Notes: a model not told the origin generated them from the sequence alone. Shown: positions 34,225 through 46,432, numbered from the stretch's first letter. The stretch is 64,000 nucleotides of DNA from Trebonia kvetii (GCF_007827045.1 NZ_RPFW01000006.1:434001-498000), one strand, 5' to 3'. Program-made: numbers and translations.

Positions 34225-34266
34225 GGGGAAACCTCCACGGTGAGGCGCTAGTCAAAAGCGCAATAC

Positions 34267-34282
34267 GGACGGCCGTCCGATA
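34267..34282. promoter_or_regulatory. operator-like palindrome A
   Basis: GGACGGCCGTCCGATA has a perfect 12-base palindrome core and lies just upstream of the amidohydrolase gene. It matches 14 of 16 bases of the site at 35376 before the CoA-transferase gene. Confidence 0.6.
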
Positions 34283-34377
34283 GTCGGTCACCAGAACCTG
34301 ATCGGAACACTGTCCCTTTCTCGTCGCCGTGTCAAGTGTGGTGAAATGGCTCGCCTGATGGTCAGCCAGCACTGGTT

Positions 34378-34392
34378 GTCCGGCATGCGGAC
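34378..34392. promoter_or_regulatory. operator-like palindrome B
   Basis: GTCCGGCATGCGGAC has 5-bp arms GTCCG/CGGAC and a 5-base spacer, the same layout as 35384-35398. It lies 66 bp before the IclR start. Confidence 0.55.
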
Positions 34393-34457
34393 AGATTGCC
34401 GAAGACGCGCTAGAGTGCGGGCAGGTTGTCACGGTCGCTCGTTTCTGGAGGTTACTT

Positions 34458-35342
34458 GTGGCTCGTCGGGATGACAGCCCGGACTTCATCGAGGCGATCG
34501 CCCGCGGACTCGACGTGATCCGGGCCTTCGGGCCGGGCAAGCCGGTGATGTCCCTGGCCGGCGTGGCGGCGGCGAGCGGACTGCCGCGGCCGACCGCGCG
34601 CCGCATCCTGCTGACGCTCGAGCAGCTCGGCTACGTACGGCAGGCCGGCGGCGCGGCGGGTCCCGGCCAGCAGGCCGCTTCCTCCGGCGGATACGAGCTG
34701 ACACCGCGGGTGCTCGATCTCGGCATGTCCTACGTGCTGTCGCGCGGCCTGTGGGAGATCGCGCGGCCGCACATGGAGGAACTGGTCACGCGCACCAGGG
34801 AGTCGACGTCGATCGCGCAGCTCGACGGGTCGGACATTGTCTATGTGGCCCGCGTCGCCGTGCCGAAGATCGTGACGCTTTCTGTAACAATAGGCACCCG
34901 CTTTCCCGCGATGCAGACGTCGCTCGGCAAGGTGCTGCTCGCCGCCCTGCCCCTGGCGGAGGCGGAACGAGTTCTTGCCGAACCGTCCAGGTCAGGCATC
35001 ACGCCCCGTTGGCAGCCGGACGCGGCGGAGCGCGCCGCGGCGCTGCGCGAGGTGCGCGCGCGGGGCTGGGCGCTCACCGATGAGCAGCTCGCTCCGGGCA
35101 TCCGGTCGGTCGCGGTGCCGCTGCGGGACGGCGACGGCCGGGTGATCGCCGCGGTCAACGTCAACTCGCACGCGGCAGAGACGCCGCTCGACGTCCTGAT
35201 CGGCCAGCACCTGCCGCTGCTGCTGCAGACGGCAGGGTCGATAAGCGCCGACTGGGCGGCGCGGCAAAGCGCGCCCCAGGTTACGGTGGTGCCAGGCGGT
35301 ACCGCCGGTGGCGGGCCGTTGCCTGCCGCCGAGCCGTCTTGA
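34458..35342 (+). CDS. IclR-family transcriptional regulator
   Basis: The protein has 294 residues. The winged HTH spans about 10-75 (AIARGLDVIRAFG, MSLAGVAAASGLPRPTARRI). The effector domain includes STSIAQLDGSDIVYVARV and TRFPAMQTSLGKVLLA, as in PcaR/PobR-type regulators of aromatic catabolism. The start is GTG with GGAGG seven bases upstream. A Gly/Gln-rich insert (GGAAGPGQQAASSGG) separates the two domains. It sits between the divergent amidohydrolase and the codirectional ring-cleavage operon and probably controls both. Confidence 0.9.
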   Translation: MARRDDSPDFIEAIARGLDVIRAFGPGKPVMSLAGVAAASGLPRPTARRILLTLEQLGYVRQAGGAAGPGQQAASSGGYELTPRVLDLGMSYVLSRGLWEIARPHMEELVTRTRESTSIAQLDGSDIVYVARVAVPKIVTLSVTIGTRFPAMQTSLGKVLLAALPLAEAERVLAEPSRSGITPRWQPDAAERAAALREVRARGWALTDEQLAPGIRSVAVPLRDGDGRVIAAVNVNSHAAETPLDVLIGQHLPLLLQTAGSISADWAARQSAPQVTVVPGGTAGGGPLPAAEPS

Positions 35343-35375
35343 CAGGTCTTCGATCCGTTAAGATACTCGGCAGGC

Positions 35376-35398
35376 GGACGGATGTCCGATACGCGGAC
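35376..35398. promoter_or_regulatory. operator-like palindrome C (two overlapping sites)
   Basis: GGACGGATGTCCGATA resembles site A and GTCCGATACGCGGAC resembles site B, overlapping by 8 bases. It lies 21 bp before the CoA-transferase start, close enough to block transcription. Confidence 0.6.
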
Positions 35399-35418
35399 AA
35401 CGTACGGGAGATGACAGC

Positions 35419-36594
35419 ATGAGCGATGCGGACACGGCGCGGCCCGGACCCCTTTCCGGGCTGCTCGTTGCCGACTTCTCCCGGGTTCTCGCCGGGCCGT
35501 ACTGCACGATGCTGCTCGCCGACCTGGGCGCGAACGTCATCAAGGTGGAGTCGCCTGGCGGCGACGACACCAGGTCCTGGATGCCGCCGGTCACCGAGGA
35601 CGGAACCTCGACCTATTTCCTCGCGATCAACAGGAACAAGCGGTCGGTCGCGCTCGACCTGAAGGACGACGGCGACCTCGCGCTCGCGCACGAGCTCGCC
35701 AGCCGCGCCGACGTGTTCGTGCAGAACTTCAAGCCGGGCGGGCTACGGCGCTACGGCTTGGACTACGAGGCGGTCAGCGCGCTCAACCCGGCGGTCATCT
35801 ACGCCTCGATCAGCGGCTTCGGCAGCGCGGGCGGCAAGGACTTCCCGGGCTACGACCTGATGGTTCAGGCGATGTCCGGGCTCATGTCGCTTACCGGCGA
35901 CCCGGACGGCCCGCCGTTCCGCGCGGGCATCTCGGCGTTCGACGTCATCGCGGGCCTGCACACCACGATCGCGATCCTCGCCGCGCTCAACCACAGGAAC
36001 GCGACAGGCGAGGGCCAGCACCTCGAGGCGTCGCTGATGGCGTCGGCGATGTCCGGCATGGTGAACCAGACGAGCGCCTACGCGGCGGGCGGCGTGGTGC
36101 CGTTCCGGATGGGCAACTCCCACCCGAGCCTGTTCCCCTATGAGCCGCTGCCCACCGGCGACGGCGAGCTGATCGTCACGGCGGGCAACGACGCGCAGTT
36201 CCGCAAGCTGTGCGACGTCCTTGGCGCGCCCGAGCTCGCCGACGACCCGAGGTTCAACACCAACCCGGGCAGGACGGCCAACCGGGCCGTGCTCAAGCCG
36301 CTGCTCGCGAAGAAGCTGGCGGCCAAGTCGGCCGGTGAGTGGTTCGACGCGCTGATCTCGGTCGGCGTGCCGTGCGGTCCGATCAACACCGTCGACAAGG
36401 GCATCGCGTTCGCCGAGAAGATCGGCCTCGAGCCGATCGTCACCGCGGGCAGCGGCGATCGGACAAGGCCGACGATGCGGCACCCGGTCACCTTCTCCAA
36501 GACGCCGGCCAGCTACCCGCTCGCCCCGCCCGAGCTCGACGAGCAGGGCGAGGAGATCCGCGGTTGGTTGGCGAAGCCAGCGACGGAAGGATGA
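35419..36594 (+). CDS. family III CoA-transferase (CaiB/BaiF)
   Basis: The protein has 391 residues. The N-terminal CoA site LSGLLVADFSRVLAGPYCTM is at about 10-30. The catalytic Asp lies in PGYDLMVQAMSGLMSLTGDP (about 145-165), as in formyl-CoA transferase. The enzyme moves CoA from one carboxylic acid to another. GGGAG precedes the ATG. It is the first gene of a unit with the citryl-CoA-lyase-like and LigB/LigA genes, which suggests that it activates a product of ring cleavage. Its exact acid partner is unknown. Confidence 0.88.
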   Translation: MSDADTARPGPLSGLLVADFSRVLAGPYCTMLLADLGANVIKVESPGGDDTRSWMPPVTEDGTSTYFLAINRNKRSVALDLKDDGDLALAHELASRADVFVQNFKPGGLRRYGLDYEAVSALNPAVIYASISGFGSAGGKDFPGYDLMVQAMSGLMSLTGDPDGPPFRAGISAFDVIAGLHTTIAILAALNHRNATGEGQHLEASLMASAMSGMVNQTSAYAAGGVVPFRMGNSHPSLFPYEPLPTGDGELIVTAGNDAQFRKLCDVLGAPELADDPRFNTNPGRTANRAVLKPLLAKKLAAKSAGEWFDALISVGVPCGPINTVDKGIAFAEKIGLEPIVTAGSGDRTRPTMRHPVTFSKTPASYPLAPPELDEQGEEIRGWLAKPATEG

Positions 36595-36598
36595 CAGC

Positions 36599-37384
36599 AT
36601 GGCTGAGTACCCGACGTCGCTTGGCACCTCGGACGCCGACCACATCACGCTGCTCGGTCAGGACCTGGCCGAGGACCTGATGGGCAAGGTCGGGTTCGGC
36701 GAGCTGGTGCTGTGGATGGTGACCCAGCGCCGCCCGACACAGTCCGAGGTGCGGGTCTTCGAGTCGGTGCTCGTCGCGCTCGCCGACCACGGCTTCACGC
36801 CGACGGCCATCGCCGCCCGGCTGACCTACCTGTCGGCGCCCGACTCGCTGCAGGGCGCGATTGCCGCCGGGCTGCTCGGCGGGGGGTCGCGCTTCCTCGG
36901 GGTGACCGAGGACTGCGGCCAGTACCTGGCCGCCGTGCTCGCGGAGGCGGGCGAGATCCCCGCCGACGACGCGGGGTTCGACGCGCTTGCCCTGGACGCG
37001 GTCCAGCAGGCGCGCGCCGCGAAGAAGTTCGTGCCAGGCATCGGCCACCCGGTGCACAAGGTCCGCGACCCGCGCACACCGCGGCTCATCGAGATCGCGA
37101 CCGAGGAGGGCGTCCGCGGGCCGCACCTGCGGCTGTTCGAGGCGATCGGCCGGGTGCACCCGCAGGTGCTCGGCCGGACGCTGCCGCTCAACGGCGCCGG
37201 CGTCTGCGGCGCGGTGCTCGCCGACCTGGGGCTGCCACTTGCCATGCTGCGCGGCTTCGCGCTGCTCGCCAGGACCGGCGGATTGCTCGGACAGCTCGCC
37301 GAGGAGCAACGCAACCCGATCGCCAACGACATCTACATGCATGTCGACAGGAACGCCACCTACGTAGTACCCAAGTCTGAGTAA
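36599..37384 (+). CDS. citryl-CoA lyase-like protein (citrate synthase fold)
   Basis: The protein has 261 residues, much shorter than citrate synthase (about 430). It keeps the core: LTYLSAPDSLQGAIAAGLLG, then PGIGHPVHKVRDPRTPRL with the His of the active site and a C-terminal catalytic region NGAGVCGAVLADLGLP. Short proteins of this kind split citryl-CoA-like thioesters into an acyl-CoA and an oxo acid. It starts 4 bp after the CoA-transferase stop, so the two enzymes are made together and probably act in sequence. Confidence 0.82.
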   Translation: MAEYPTSLGTSDADHITLLGQDLAEDLMGKVGFGELVLWMVTQRRPTQSEVRVFESVLVALADHGFTPTAIAARLTYLSAPDSLQGAIAAGLLGGGSRFLGVTEDCGQYLAAVLAEAGEIPADDAGFDALALDAVQQARAAKKFVPGIGHPVHKVRDPRTPRLIEIATEEGVRGPHLRLFEAIGRVHPQVLGRTLPLNGAGVCGAVLADLGLPLAMLRGFALLARTGGLLGQLAEEQRNPIANDIYMHVDRNATYVVPKSE

Positions 37385-37459
37385 GGCCCCTCATCCACGA
37401 ATAGCCCCCAGGGGCCGGTCCCCGCCCCCCAGCAAATCCTCCACGGCAAGGGAGCCGCC

Positions 37460-38323
37460 ATGGCGACCATCGCAGCGGTCATCGCCTCGACCCACCACCC
37501 GTTTTACTACCGTGCGAGCACGTCGACGGGCGCGGACCGCCCGCCGTTCGCCGATGAGTGGGTCTCCAAGATCACCTCGTTCCGCCAGACGCTCACCCAG
37601 GCCAACCCCGACGTCCTGGTCCTGGTGGGCAGCGACCACTTCCACCAGCTCTGGCTGGACAACATGCCGCAGTTCCTCGTCGGCAAGGCGCCGTTCTACG
37701 ACGCCAACTGGTACAACGAGGAGCGCGAGTTCGGCCTGCCGCGGATGTTCTTCAAGGGCCAGGAGAACCTGTCGGCGCACCTGCTGCGCAGCGGGCTCGA
37801 CGCGGGCTTCGACCTCGCGTTCAGCAACGAGCTGCGCATCGACCACAGCGTCACCTGCCCGATGATCACCCTGCGGCCGGAGTGCGACCTGCCGATCGTG
37901 CCGGTCTACACGAACATCTTCGCGCCGCCGCTGCCGCAGCCGAAGCGGTACGTGCAGCTCGGCCGGGCGATCCGCGAGATCGTCGAGTCCTGGCCGGAGA
38001 ACCTGCGGGTCGCCATCATCGGCACCGGGCACCTGTCACTCGAGCTCGGCGGCCCCAGGCAGTTCGGACCGCACGGACCCGACCCCGAGTTCGACCGCAA
38101 GGCCGTCGAGTGGATCGCATCCGGCGACATCGAGAAGGCGCTCGGCGAGGTGTCGCTCGACTCGCTGTGGGAGCCGGGCAACGCCACCCACGGGTTCCTC
38201 GACTTCATGCTGATGATGGGCGTGGCCGGGGCCGGCGAGAAGGCCGACTACGTGGACACCCTCGACCTGTTCCACACCATGGAGGCCTACTTCACCTGGT
38301 ACCCGAAGGGCGGTCGGGCCTGA
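37460..38323 (+). CDS. ligB: class III extradiol ring-cleavage dioxygenase, LigB-type subunit
   Basis: The protein has 287 residues. The iron ligands are expected in IASTHHPFYY (His near 12) and GSDHFHQLW (His near 60), with a Glu further on. IIGTGHLSLELGGPRQFG is the conserved region holding the catalytic His. The enzyme opens protocatechuate, gallate or a similar catechol next to the hydroxyls using Fe(II) and oxygen. GGGAG precedes the ATG. It overlaps the ligA-like gene by one base, and the two subunits form the enzyme. Confidence 0.86.
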   Translation: MATIAAVIASTHHPFYYRASTSTGADRPPFADEWVSKITSFRQTLTQANPDVLVLVGSDHFHQLWLDNMPQFLVGKAPFYDANWYNEEREFGLPRMFFKGQENLSAHLLRSGLDAGFDLAFSNELRIDHSVTCPMITLRPECDLPIVPVYTNIFAPPLPQPKRYVQLGRAIREIVESWPENLRVAIIGTGHLSLELGGPRQFGPHGPDPEFDRKAVEWIASGDIEKALGEVSLDSLWEPGNATHGFLDFMLMMGVAGAGEKADYVDTLDLFHTMEAYFTWYPKGGRA

Positions 38324-38685
38324 TGTCCAGGTACCTGCTGAACAAGTTCCTCTACACCGTCGACCGCGACCCCGAGCTTGTCGAGCGCTACCGCGAGGAC
38401 CCGCGCGGCACGGTGGAGTGGTGGGAGGCCGAGCGGGCCAACGTCATCCTGAACGTGCTCACCGGCGAGAAGTCGAGCTGGCTCAAGTTCGACGACACCG
38501 AGCGTGAGGCGCTCGCCACTCATGACGTCCCGAAGCTGTTCGAGCTCGGCGCGCACCCGTTCCTCACGCTGACCCTGTGTATCGCCATGTTCGAACGCGA
38601 TTACACAGAACCGCTCGGTTACCAGCTCTACTACGCCCAGTGCCTGTCGCACTTCACGCTCCCGTACCCGGATATCTCCACCTGA
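38323..38685 (+). CDS. ligA: LigA-type small subunit of extradiol dioxygenase
   Basis: The protein has 120 residues from the ATG that overlaps the ligB-like stop (TGATG). The sequence is all-helical, with YLLNKFLYTVDRDPELVERY, LTGEKSSWLKFDDTERE and ALATHDVPKLFELGAHPF, as in protocatechuate 4,5-dioxygenase alpha subunits. These cap the active site of LigB. In Sphingobium LigA precedes LigB, whereas here it follows. Confidence 0.85.
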   Translation: MSRYLLNKFLYTVDRDPELVERYREDPRGTVEWWEAERANVILNVLTGEKSSWLKFDDTEREALATHDVPKLFELGAHPFLTLTLCIAMFERDYTEPLGYQLYYAQCLSHFTLPYPDIST

Positions 38686-38705
38686 CGTAGCGCGTTCCGC
38701 AGGAT

Positions 38706-38753
38706 GGTGGATAGTTCGCCACATCCCGGTGTGGAGAACTATCCACCGTCTTT
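38706..38753. terminator. bidirectional-type terminator after the ligBA unit
   Basis: GGTGGATAGTTC pairs with GAACTATCCACC over 12 bp, with an inner CCACA/TGTGG pair, and is followed by GTCTTTC. It separates the dioxygenase unit from the GH63 unit. Confidence 0.82.
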
Positions 38754-38810
38754 CGTCCGAGTGGTCGGGCCCGCCAGGGATTGCGCAGCGGAACGCGGTA
38801 GCGTGTTCGG

Positions 38811-41548
38811 GTGACTACCGAAGGGGATCGGGTCGCCGGGTTCGGGCGGCTGGAGGACGGGCTGCGTCATGCGAGCCCCTGGTACGTGTGGGGCCCCTAT
38901 GTCAGCGAGCGGCAGTGGGGTACGGTCCGCGAGGACTACAGCGAAGACGGCGACGCGTGGAATTACCTCCCGTTCGATCACGCCAGGTCGCGCGCCTACC
39001 GGTGGGGCGAGGACGGCCTCGCCGGCTTCAGTGACATTCACCAGGACCTGTGCCTCGGGCTCGCGCTGTGGAACGGCAGGGACCCCTTTCTCAAGGAGCG
39101 GTTGTTCGGGCTGACCGGCCCCGAGGGCAATCACGGCGAGGACGTCAAGGAGCACTGGTGGTACCTGGACGCGCTGCCCAGTCACGCGTGGAACCGGTGG
39201 CGCTACCACTATCCGCAGTCCGCGTTTCCCTATGACCAGCTGAGGCTGGAGAACTCGCGCAGGGACCGGCGCAGCCCGGAGTACGAGCTCCTCGACACCG
39301 GGGTCTTTGACCAGGACCGCTACTGGATCACCGAGGTCAGCTACGCGAAGAGCGACGACGCGGCGGAGTTGCTGCTCGAGATCACGATCACGAACGCGGG
39401 CGGCGAGGCGGACACGGTCCACGTGCTGCCGACAGCGTGGTTCCGCAACACCTGGTCCTGGGACGATTCCGCGCCGCGGCCGCGGCTGAAGGCCGCCGCC
39501 AACGGCACCGGCAGCGCGGGCGACGCGGCCGCCGGCGTCGACATCGGCCATCCCTGGCTCGGTCCGCTCGAACTGCTCGCGGACACCGCGTCGGACGGCA
39601 CCGCGCCGAGGCCGCTGTTCTGCGAGAACGAGACCAACGACGAGCGGCTGTTCGGCTGCGCGCCGGTCACGCAGTTCCCGAAGGACGGCATCAACGACCA
39701 CGTGGTCAGCGGCGCCGCCACAGTGAACCCGCAGCAGCAGGGGACCAAGTGCGCGTTCTGGTACACCCTGACAGTGCCGCCGGGTGAGTCGGCTACGGTG
39801 CGGGTCAGGCTCAGGCCGAAGCCCGCCGGTGGGACCACGAACTCGTTCGGTGACAGCTTTGATCTTGTCCTGCGGCAGCGGAAGGCCGAGGCGGACGAGT
39901 TCTACCGCGCGCTGACGCCGGAAGCCGCAGGCCAGGATGAGGCAAGCGTCATGCGGCAGGCGTTCGCCGGCATGCTCTGGTCCAAGCAGTTCTACAGCTT
40001 TGCCGTGGCGACCTGGCTCGACGGCGACCCGAGCCAGCCCAAGCCGCCGCCGGAGCGCGAGCTCAACAGGAACGCGCGCTGGCGCAACTTCAACGCCTTC
40101 GACATCATGTCGATGCCCGACAAGTGGGAGTACCCCTGGTTCGCCGCCTGGGACCTCGCCTTCCACTGCGTCTCGCTCGCCCACGTGGACCCCGGGTTCG
40201 CCAAGTACCAGCTGGTGCTGCTGTGCCGAGAATGGTTCCAGCATCCCAATGGCGCGCTGCCGGCCTACGAGTGGGACTTCAGCGACGTCAACCCGCCGGT
40301 CCAGGCGTGGGCGGCGCTTGAGGTCTTCGTGCTCGACGGTGCACGGGACACGGACTTCCTCGCCAGGATCTTCGACAAGCTGCTCGTCAACTTCACCTGG
40401 TGGGTCAACAGGGAAGACATGTACGGTAACAACCTCTTCGAGGGCGGCTTCCTCGGACTGGACAACATCGGCCCCATCGACCGGTCCCACCTGCCCGCGG
40501 GCGCGGTGCTCGAGCAGTCCGATGCGACCGGCTGGATGGCCTTCTACGCGCTGTCCATGGCGCTGATCGCGTCGGTCCTGTGGCGCAGCGGCCGCCGGCA
40601 CGGCGCCGACCTGGTGCTCAAGTTCCTCGAGCACTACGCCGCCATCGCCGGGGCGATGGAGGACCTGGGCATGTGGGACGAGCAGGACGGGATGTTCTAC
40701 GACCACCTGTCGCTGCCCGGCGGTGCCACGATCCCGGTCAAGGCGCGCTCCATGGTCGGCATGATCCCGCTGCTCGCCGTGGCCATCGTGGACGAGGAAA
40801 TGCTGCACAAGTCGCTCCGCTTCGGCAAGCAATTCGCGGACTTCCTCCAGCGGCAGGGCCTGGCCGACGAGGCCAAGCTGCGGGAAAAGGGCCTGCTGCG
40901 GGACGGCACGGGCAACCCGGAACGGCTGCTGCTCAGCGTGGTGGGCACGGAGAAGCTGGAGATCCTTCTGCGGTCGCTGTTCGACGAGTCCAGGTTCCTC
41001 TCGCCGTTCGGGCTGCGGAGCCTGAGCGCGGTACACAAGGACGAGCCCTACGTGCTGCACCTGGAGGGCACCACCGCCACGATCGACTACGAGCCCGCCG
41101 AGTCGACGACGGGGATGTTCGGCGGCAACTCCAACTGGCGCGGGCCGATCTGGTTCCCGCTGAACTATCTCGTGATCAACTCGCTGCTCAAGTACCACCG
41201 GTTCTTCGGCGAGGACTTCACCGTGGAGTACCCGACGGGTTCCGGCGAGCAGCACACGCTCCGGGAGATCGCCGCCGACCTGCGGGAGCGGCTCGTCTCC
41301 ATCTTCCTGCGCGGCAGCGACGGGCGACGCCCCTGCTACGGATGGGTAGAACGGCTGCAGGACGACCCGCAGTGGCGGGACAACATCTGCTTCAGCGAGT
41401 ACTTCCACGGCGACAACGCCGCGGGTCTCGGCGCCAGCCATCAGACCGGCTGGACCGGGCTGATCGCGGACGTGATCCGGCGCCGTCACGGGGCTGTGCC
41501 AGAGACCGGCGACGCGGTCGCCGACCTCTTCAACAACGGGGAGACGTC

Positions 41549-41552
<4 letters not shown>
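38811..41552 (+). CDS. GH63-family glycoside hydrolase
   Basis: The protein has 913 residues. It starts with a beta-rich domain (SPWYVWGPYVSERQWGTVRE, YDQLRLENSRRDRRSPEYEL) and continues as an (alpha/alpha)6 barrel from about residue 380. Typical stretches are MLWSKQFYSFAVATWLDGD, WEYPWFAAWDLAFHCVSLAH (general acid region) and NSNWRGPIWFPLNYLVI near 765. Bacterial GH63 enzymes act on alpha-glucosides or on mannosyl- and glucosylglycerate. No signal peptide is present, so the substrate is intracellular. Its stop overlaps the glgX start (ATGA), so both are made together in storage-sugar turnover. Confidence 0.85.
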
Positions 41553-43927
<2,375 letters not shown>

Positions 43928-43981
43928 GCCCCCCGACAAAGGTGACTACGCGCGTGGCTCGCACCGGCCGCGCCTTCCAGT

Positions 43982-45595
43982 CTAAGCAGGCGGCGTCAAG
44001 TCCTGGGCGGCCTCCTTGCTGGCGGAGCGTTTGCCCAGGGTGAGGGCGGCGAGCAGGCCGGCGGCGAGGACGAGCCCAGCCGAGAGGTACAGCGCCGCGT
44101 GCAGGCCGTCGCCGAAGGAGGCGTAGGCCGCGTCGATGACCTTGTTGACGATCGGGCCGTACTTCGAATAGCCGCCGACGTTCGCCTGGCCGGTCTCGAT
44201 GAACTGGATGATCACCGGCTTGAAGGCCAGGATCTCGGCCTTCTCGCTGGCCGGCACGTTCAGCGCGGCCAGGTGAGAGCTCAGGCTCGCGTTGAGCCTG
44301 GAGAACACGAGCGCGCCGAGAACCGCCGCGCCGCAGACGGCGCCGATCTCACGGCTCGTGTTGGCGGCCGACGCGGCCATGCCCGAGCGCTCCGGCGGGA
44401 CGGCGTCCAGCACGGCTGAGGTGACGGGGACCACCGTGATGCCGATGCCTACCCCGGCGAGCGCCAGGGCCAGCGACAGCGCGAAGTAGTCGGGATGGGG
44501 GGTGATCAGCGGGTTGGCGAGGAGGAGTCCCGCGGCGAACGCGGCGCAGCCGACGGTGATCGGCCAGCGCGGCCCCGCCCGCCCGGTCCAGCGGCCCGCG
44601 AGCACCGAGGCGATGATCATCAGCACCGTCATCGGCGCGAAGACGAGCGCGATCCGGTAGCCGGAGTCGCTCGGCACCTCCACCAGGTACAGCGCGGTGA
44701 AGAAGAAGATCGCGAAGGTGGCCAGGTAGGTGCAGAAGGCGACCACGTTCGGCACTGTGAACTGAGGCAGCCGGAACAGCCTGACGTCGAGCACCGGATG
44801 GGAAGCACGGCGCTCACGGAAGACGAACGCGACGGCGAGCACCGCGGACGCGCAGAGCAACGCCACCACCTTCGCGGAGCCGAAGCTGGACGTCTCGGCG
44901 TCGATGATCGCGAACATCAGCGCGGCGAGCGTGCCCGCGCCGAGGAGGGTGCCAAGTGCGTCCACCCTGGCGGCCGTCGGGTCGGCGCTCTCCGGCACGG
45001 TGATAGCCGCGACGAGCAGGGCGGCGAGGCCGAAGAACAGGTTGAACCAGAAGATGCCGCGCCAGCTCCACGCGCCGACGAGCGCGCCGCCGACCACCGG
45101 GCCGAGCGCCAGCGCGAGCCCGGCTACCGCGGCCCACACGCCGACCGCCCGTGCCCGCGCGCGGTCATCGGTGTAGATGTGCCGCAGCACCGACAGGGTG
45201 CCCGGCTCGCTCGCCGCGGCGCCGAGGCCCATGATGGCCCGGCCCGCGATGAGGGTCTGCGCGTTCGGCGCGAGCGCGCAAACCACGGAGCCGGCGCAGA
45301 AGACGCCGGCGCCGGTGAGCATGACCGCCTTGCGGCCGAGCTCGTCCCCGATCATGCCGCAGGCCAGCATGATCGACGCGAAGGCGAGGGCGTAGCCGCC
45401 GACCACCCACTGCAGGTCGGCGACGGACGCATGAAGGTCCGTCTGCAGGGCGCCCAGCCCGACGGAGACGATCGTGTTGTCGAGGAACGTCAGGAAGAGC
45501 AGCGTGCACAGCGCGGCGAGCGCGACCGATTTCGTCCGGTCGCGCACGCCGCTTGCCGCTGTCGCGCCCGACTGGCTCAGGCGGCTGAGTTGCAT
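43982..45595 (-). CDS. MFS transporter, DHA2 (EmrB/QacA) family
   Basis: The protein has 537 residues and about 14 membrane segments. Motif A-like GMIGDELGRKAVMLTGAGVF and motif C-like ALGPVVGGALVGAWSWRGIF are present, and FLDNTIVSVGLGALQTDL in helix 1 is the DHA2 signature. It should export drugs or metabolites by proton exchange. Its start overlaps the end of the lipoprotein gene by 19 bp, so the two are translated together and may work together. Confidence 0.9.
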   Translation of the reverse strand: MQLSRLSQSGATAASGVRDRTKSVALAALCTLLFLTFLDNTIVSVGLGALQTDLHASVADLQWVVGGYALAFASIMLACGMIGDELGRKAVMLTGAGVFCAGSVVCALAPNAQTLIAGRAIMGLGAAASEPGTLSVLRHIYTDDRARARAVGVWAAVAGLALALGPVVGGALVGAWSWRGIFWFNLFFGLAALLVAAITVPESADPTAARVDALGTLLGAGTLAALMFAIIDAETSSFGSAKVVALLCASAVLAVAFVFRERRASHPVLDVRLFRLPQFTVPNVVAFCTYLATFAIFFFTALYLVEVPSDSGYRIALVFAPMTVLMIIASVLAGRWTGRAGPRWPITVGCAAFAAGLLLANPLITPHPDYFALSLALALAGVGIGITVVPVTSAVLDAVPPERSGMAASAANTSREIGAVCGAAVLGALVFSRLNASLSSHLAALNVPASEKAEILAFKPVIIQFIETGQANVGGYSKYGPIVNKVIDAAYASFGDGLHAALYLSAGLVLAAGLLAALTLGKRSASKEAAQDLTPPA

Positions 45596-46140
45596 GCCGC
45601 AGGCACCTTGATGTTCATCAGGGAAGCGCCCTCCTTGAGCAGGCCGCAGAAGACGTCGTCGCCAACCTTCCAGGTGCCGTCCTGGAGCACCGCGGTACCG
45701 GTCTGGCCGTTCGCGACCGTGGCGCCTGCCGCGGTGAGGTCGTACTTCACGCTGGCCTGGGTGGCGGAGGTGAGCGTCACGGAGTCAACCTTGGACGAGA
45801 CAGCGGACGCGAGCGGGCTCGCCGCAAACGCCGTCACCGCGGCGGAGAACTTGTCGCCGTTCTGCAGCAGCGTGAGCCGCTTGGCGTTCGGCGTGGCAGA
45901 GTTGAAGAAAGCCTCCCAGTTCGTCTTGATCGCCGCGATCGCGGCCGCGGAGCCGCCGCTCGCGGCGGAGCTTGAACCGCCCGCGGGCGCCGTCACTGAC
46001 GACGCAGCGGACGATGACGGCGCGGTAGACGGAGTGGAGGAACTTGAACCGCCGCTTGAGCAGGCGGCGAGAGTGGCAGCGAGCAATAGGCCGAGCACGG
46101 GAGCTAGGTAGGCCCGGCCTTCCTTGAAGTCAAATCGCAT
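45577..46140 (-). CDS. secreted lipoprotein, unknown
   Basis: The protein has 187 residues from the ATG at 46140, which has GAGGAAGG upstream. The signal peptide APVLGLLLAATLAACSSGG ends in the lipobox LAAC, so the mature protein is lipid-anchored at Cys. A Ser/Ala-rich spacer (about 30-65) comes next, then an alpha+beta domain (IKTNWEAFFNSATPNAKRL, SVTLTSATQASVKYDLTAAG) like Mce-associated or NTF2-type folds. It is the first gene of a two-gene unit with the MFS exporter. Confidence 0.8.
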   Translation of the reverse strand: MRFDFKEGRAYLAPVLGLLLAATLAACSSGGSSSSTPSTAPSSSAASSVTAPAGGSSSAASGGSAAAIAAIKTNWEAFFNSATPNAKRLTLLQNGDKFSAAVTAFAASPLASAVSSKVDSVTLTSATQASVKYDLTAAGATVANGQTGTAVLQDGTWKVGDDVFCGLLKEGASLMNIKVPAACNSAA

Positions 46141-46271
46141 CGTTACGCCTTCCTCGGTCGGCGTCTGATTAGCGTGGAACTCGCCAGACAATGCCTGAAT
46201 GATTCCTTAGCGGTATTGTCCATCCACTCACCCCGGCGCCGTCGAAGATCGCCGACGCCCGTGTCAGTGAA

Positions 46272-46364
46272 CTCCCGGGGGGGCGACCCCCCGTACCCCC
46301 CGAGGTCCTCGCGCGGCGGCCCGATGGCAAGGGGCGCCATCGTATCGGGCCGCCGCGCTGCGGC
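46272..46364 (-). repeat. GC-rich palindromic repeat unit, copy B (inverted)
   Basis: It is the inverted counterpart of 43745-43832, including the shared GAGGACCTCGGGGGGTACGG stretch. Copies A and B bracket the lipoprotein/MFS unit with 2.4 kb between them. Confidence 0.8.
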
Positions 46365-46432
46365 AAGGGCTGCCGGGTCCCCATACCCCGAGGTCCTCGC
46401 TGCGGCGGGAGCTGCGGAGTATCTCACCGTGG

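Noticed and set aside
38739..41489. A 916-codon open frame on the minus strand across the GH63 gene
   Set aside because: It is an artefact of high GC3 opposite a real gene. The product is Arg/Pro/Val-rich with no family motifs, while the plus strand reads a clear GH63 enzyme.
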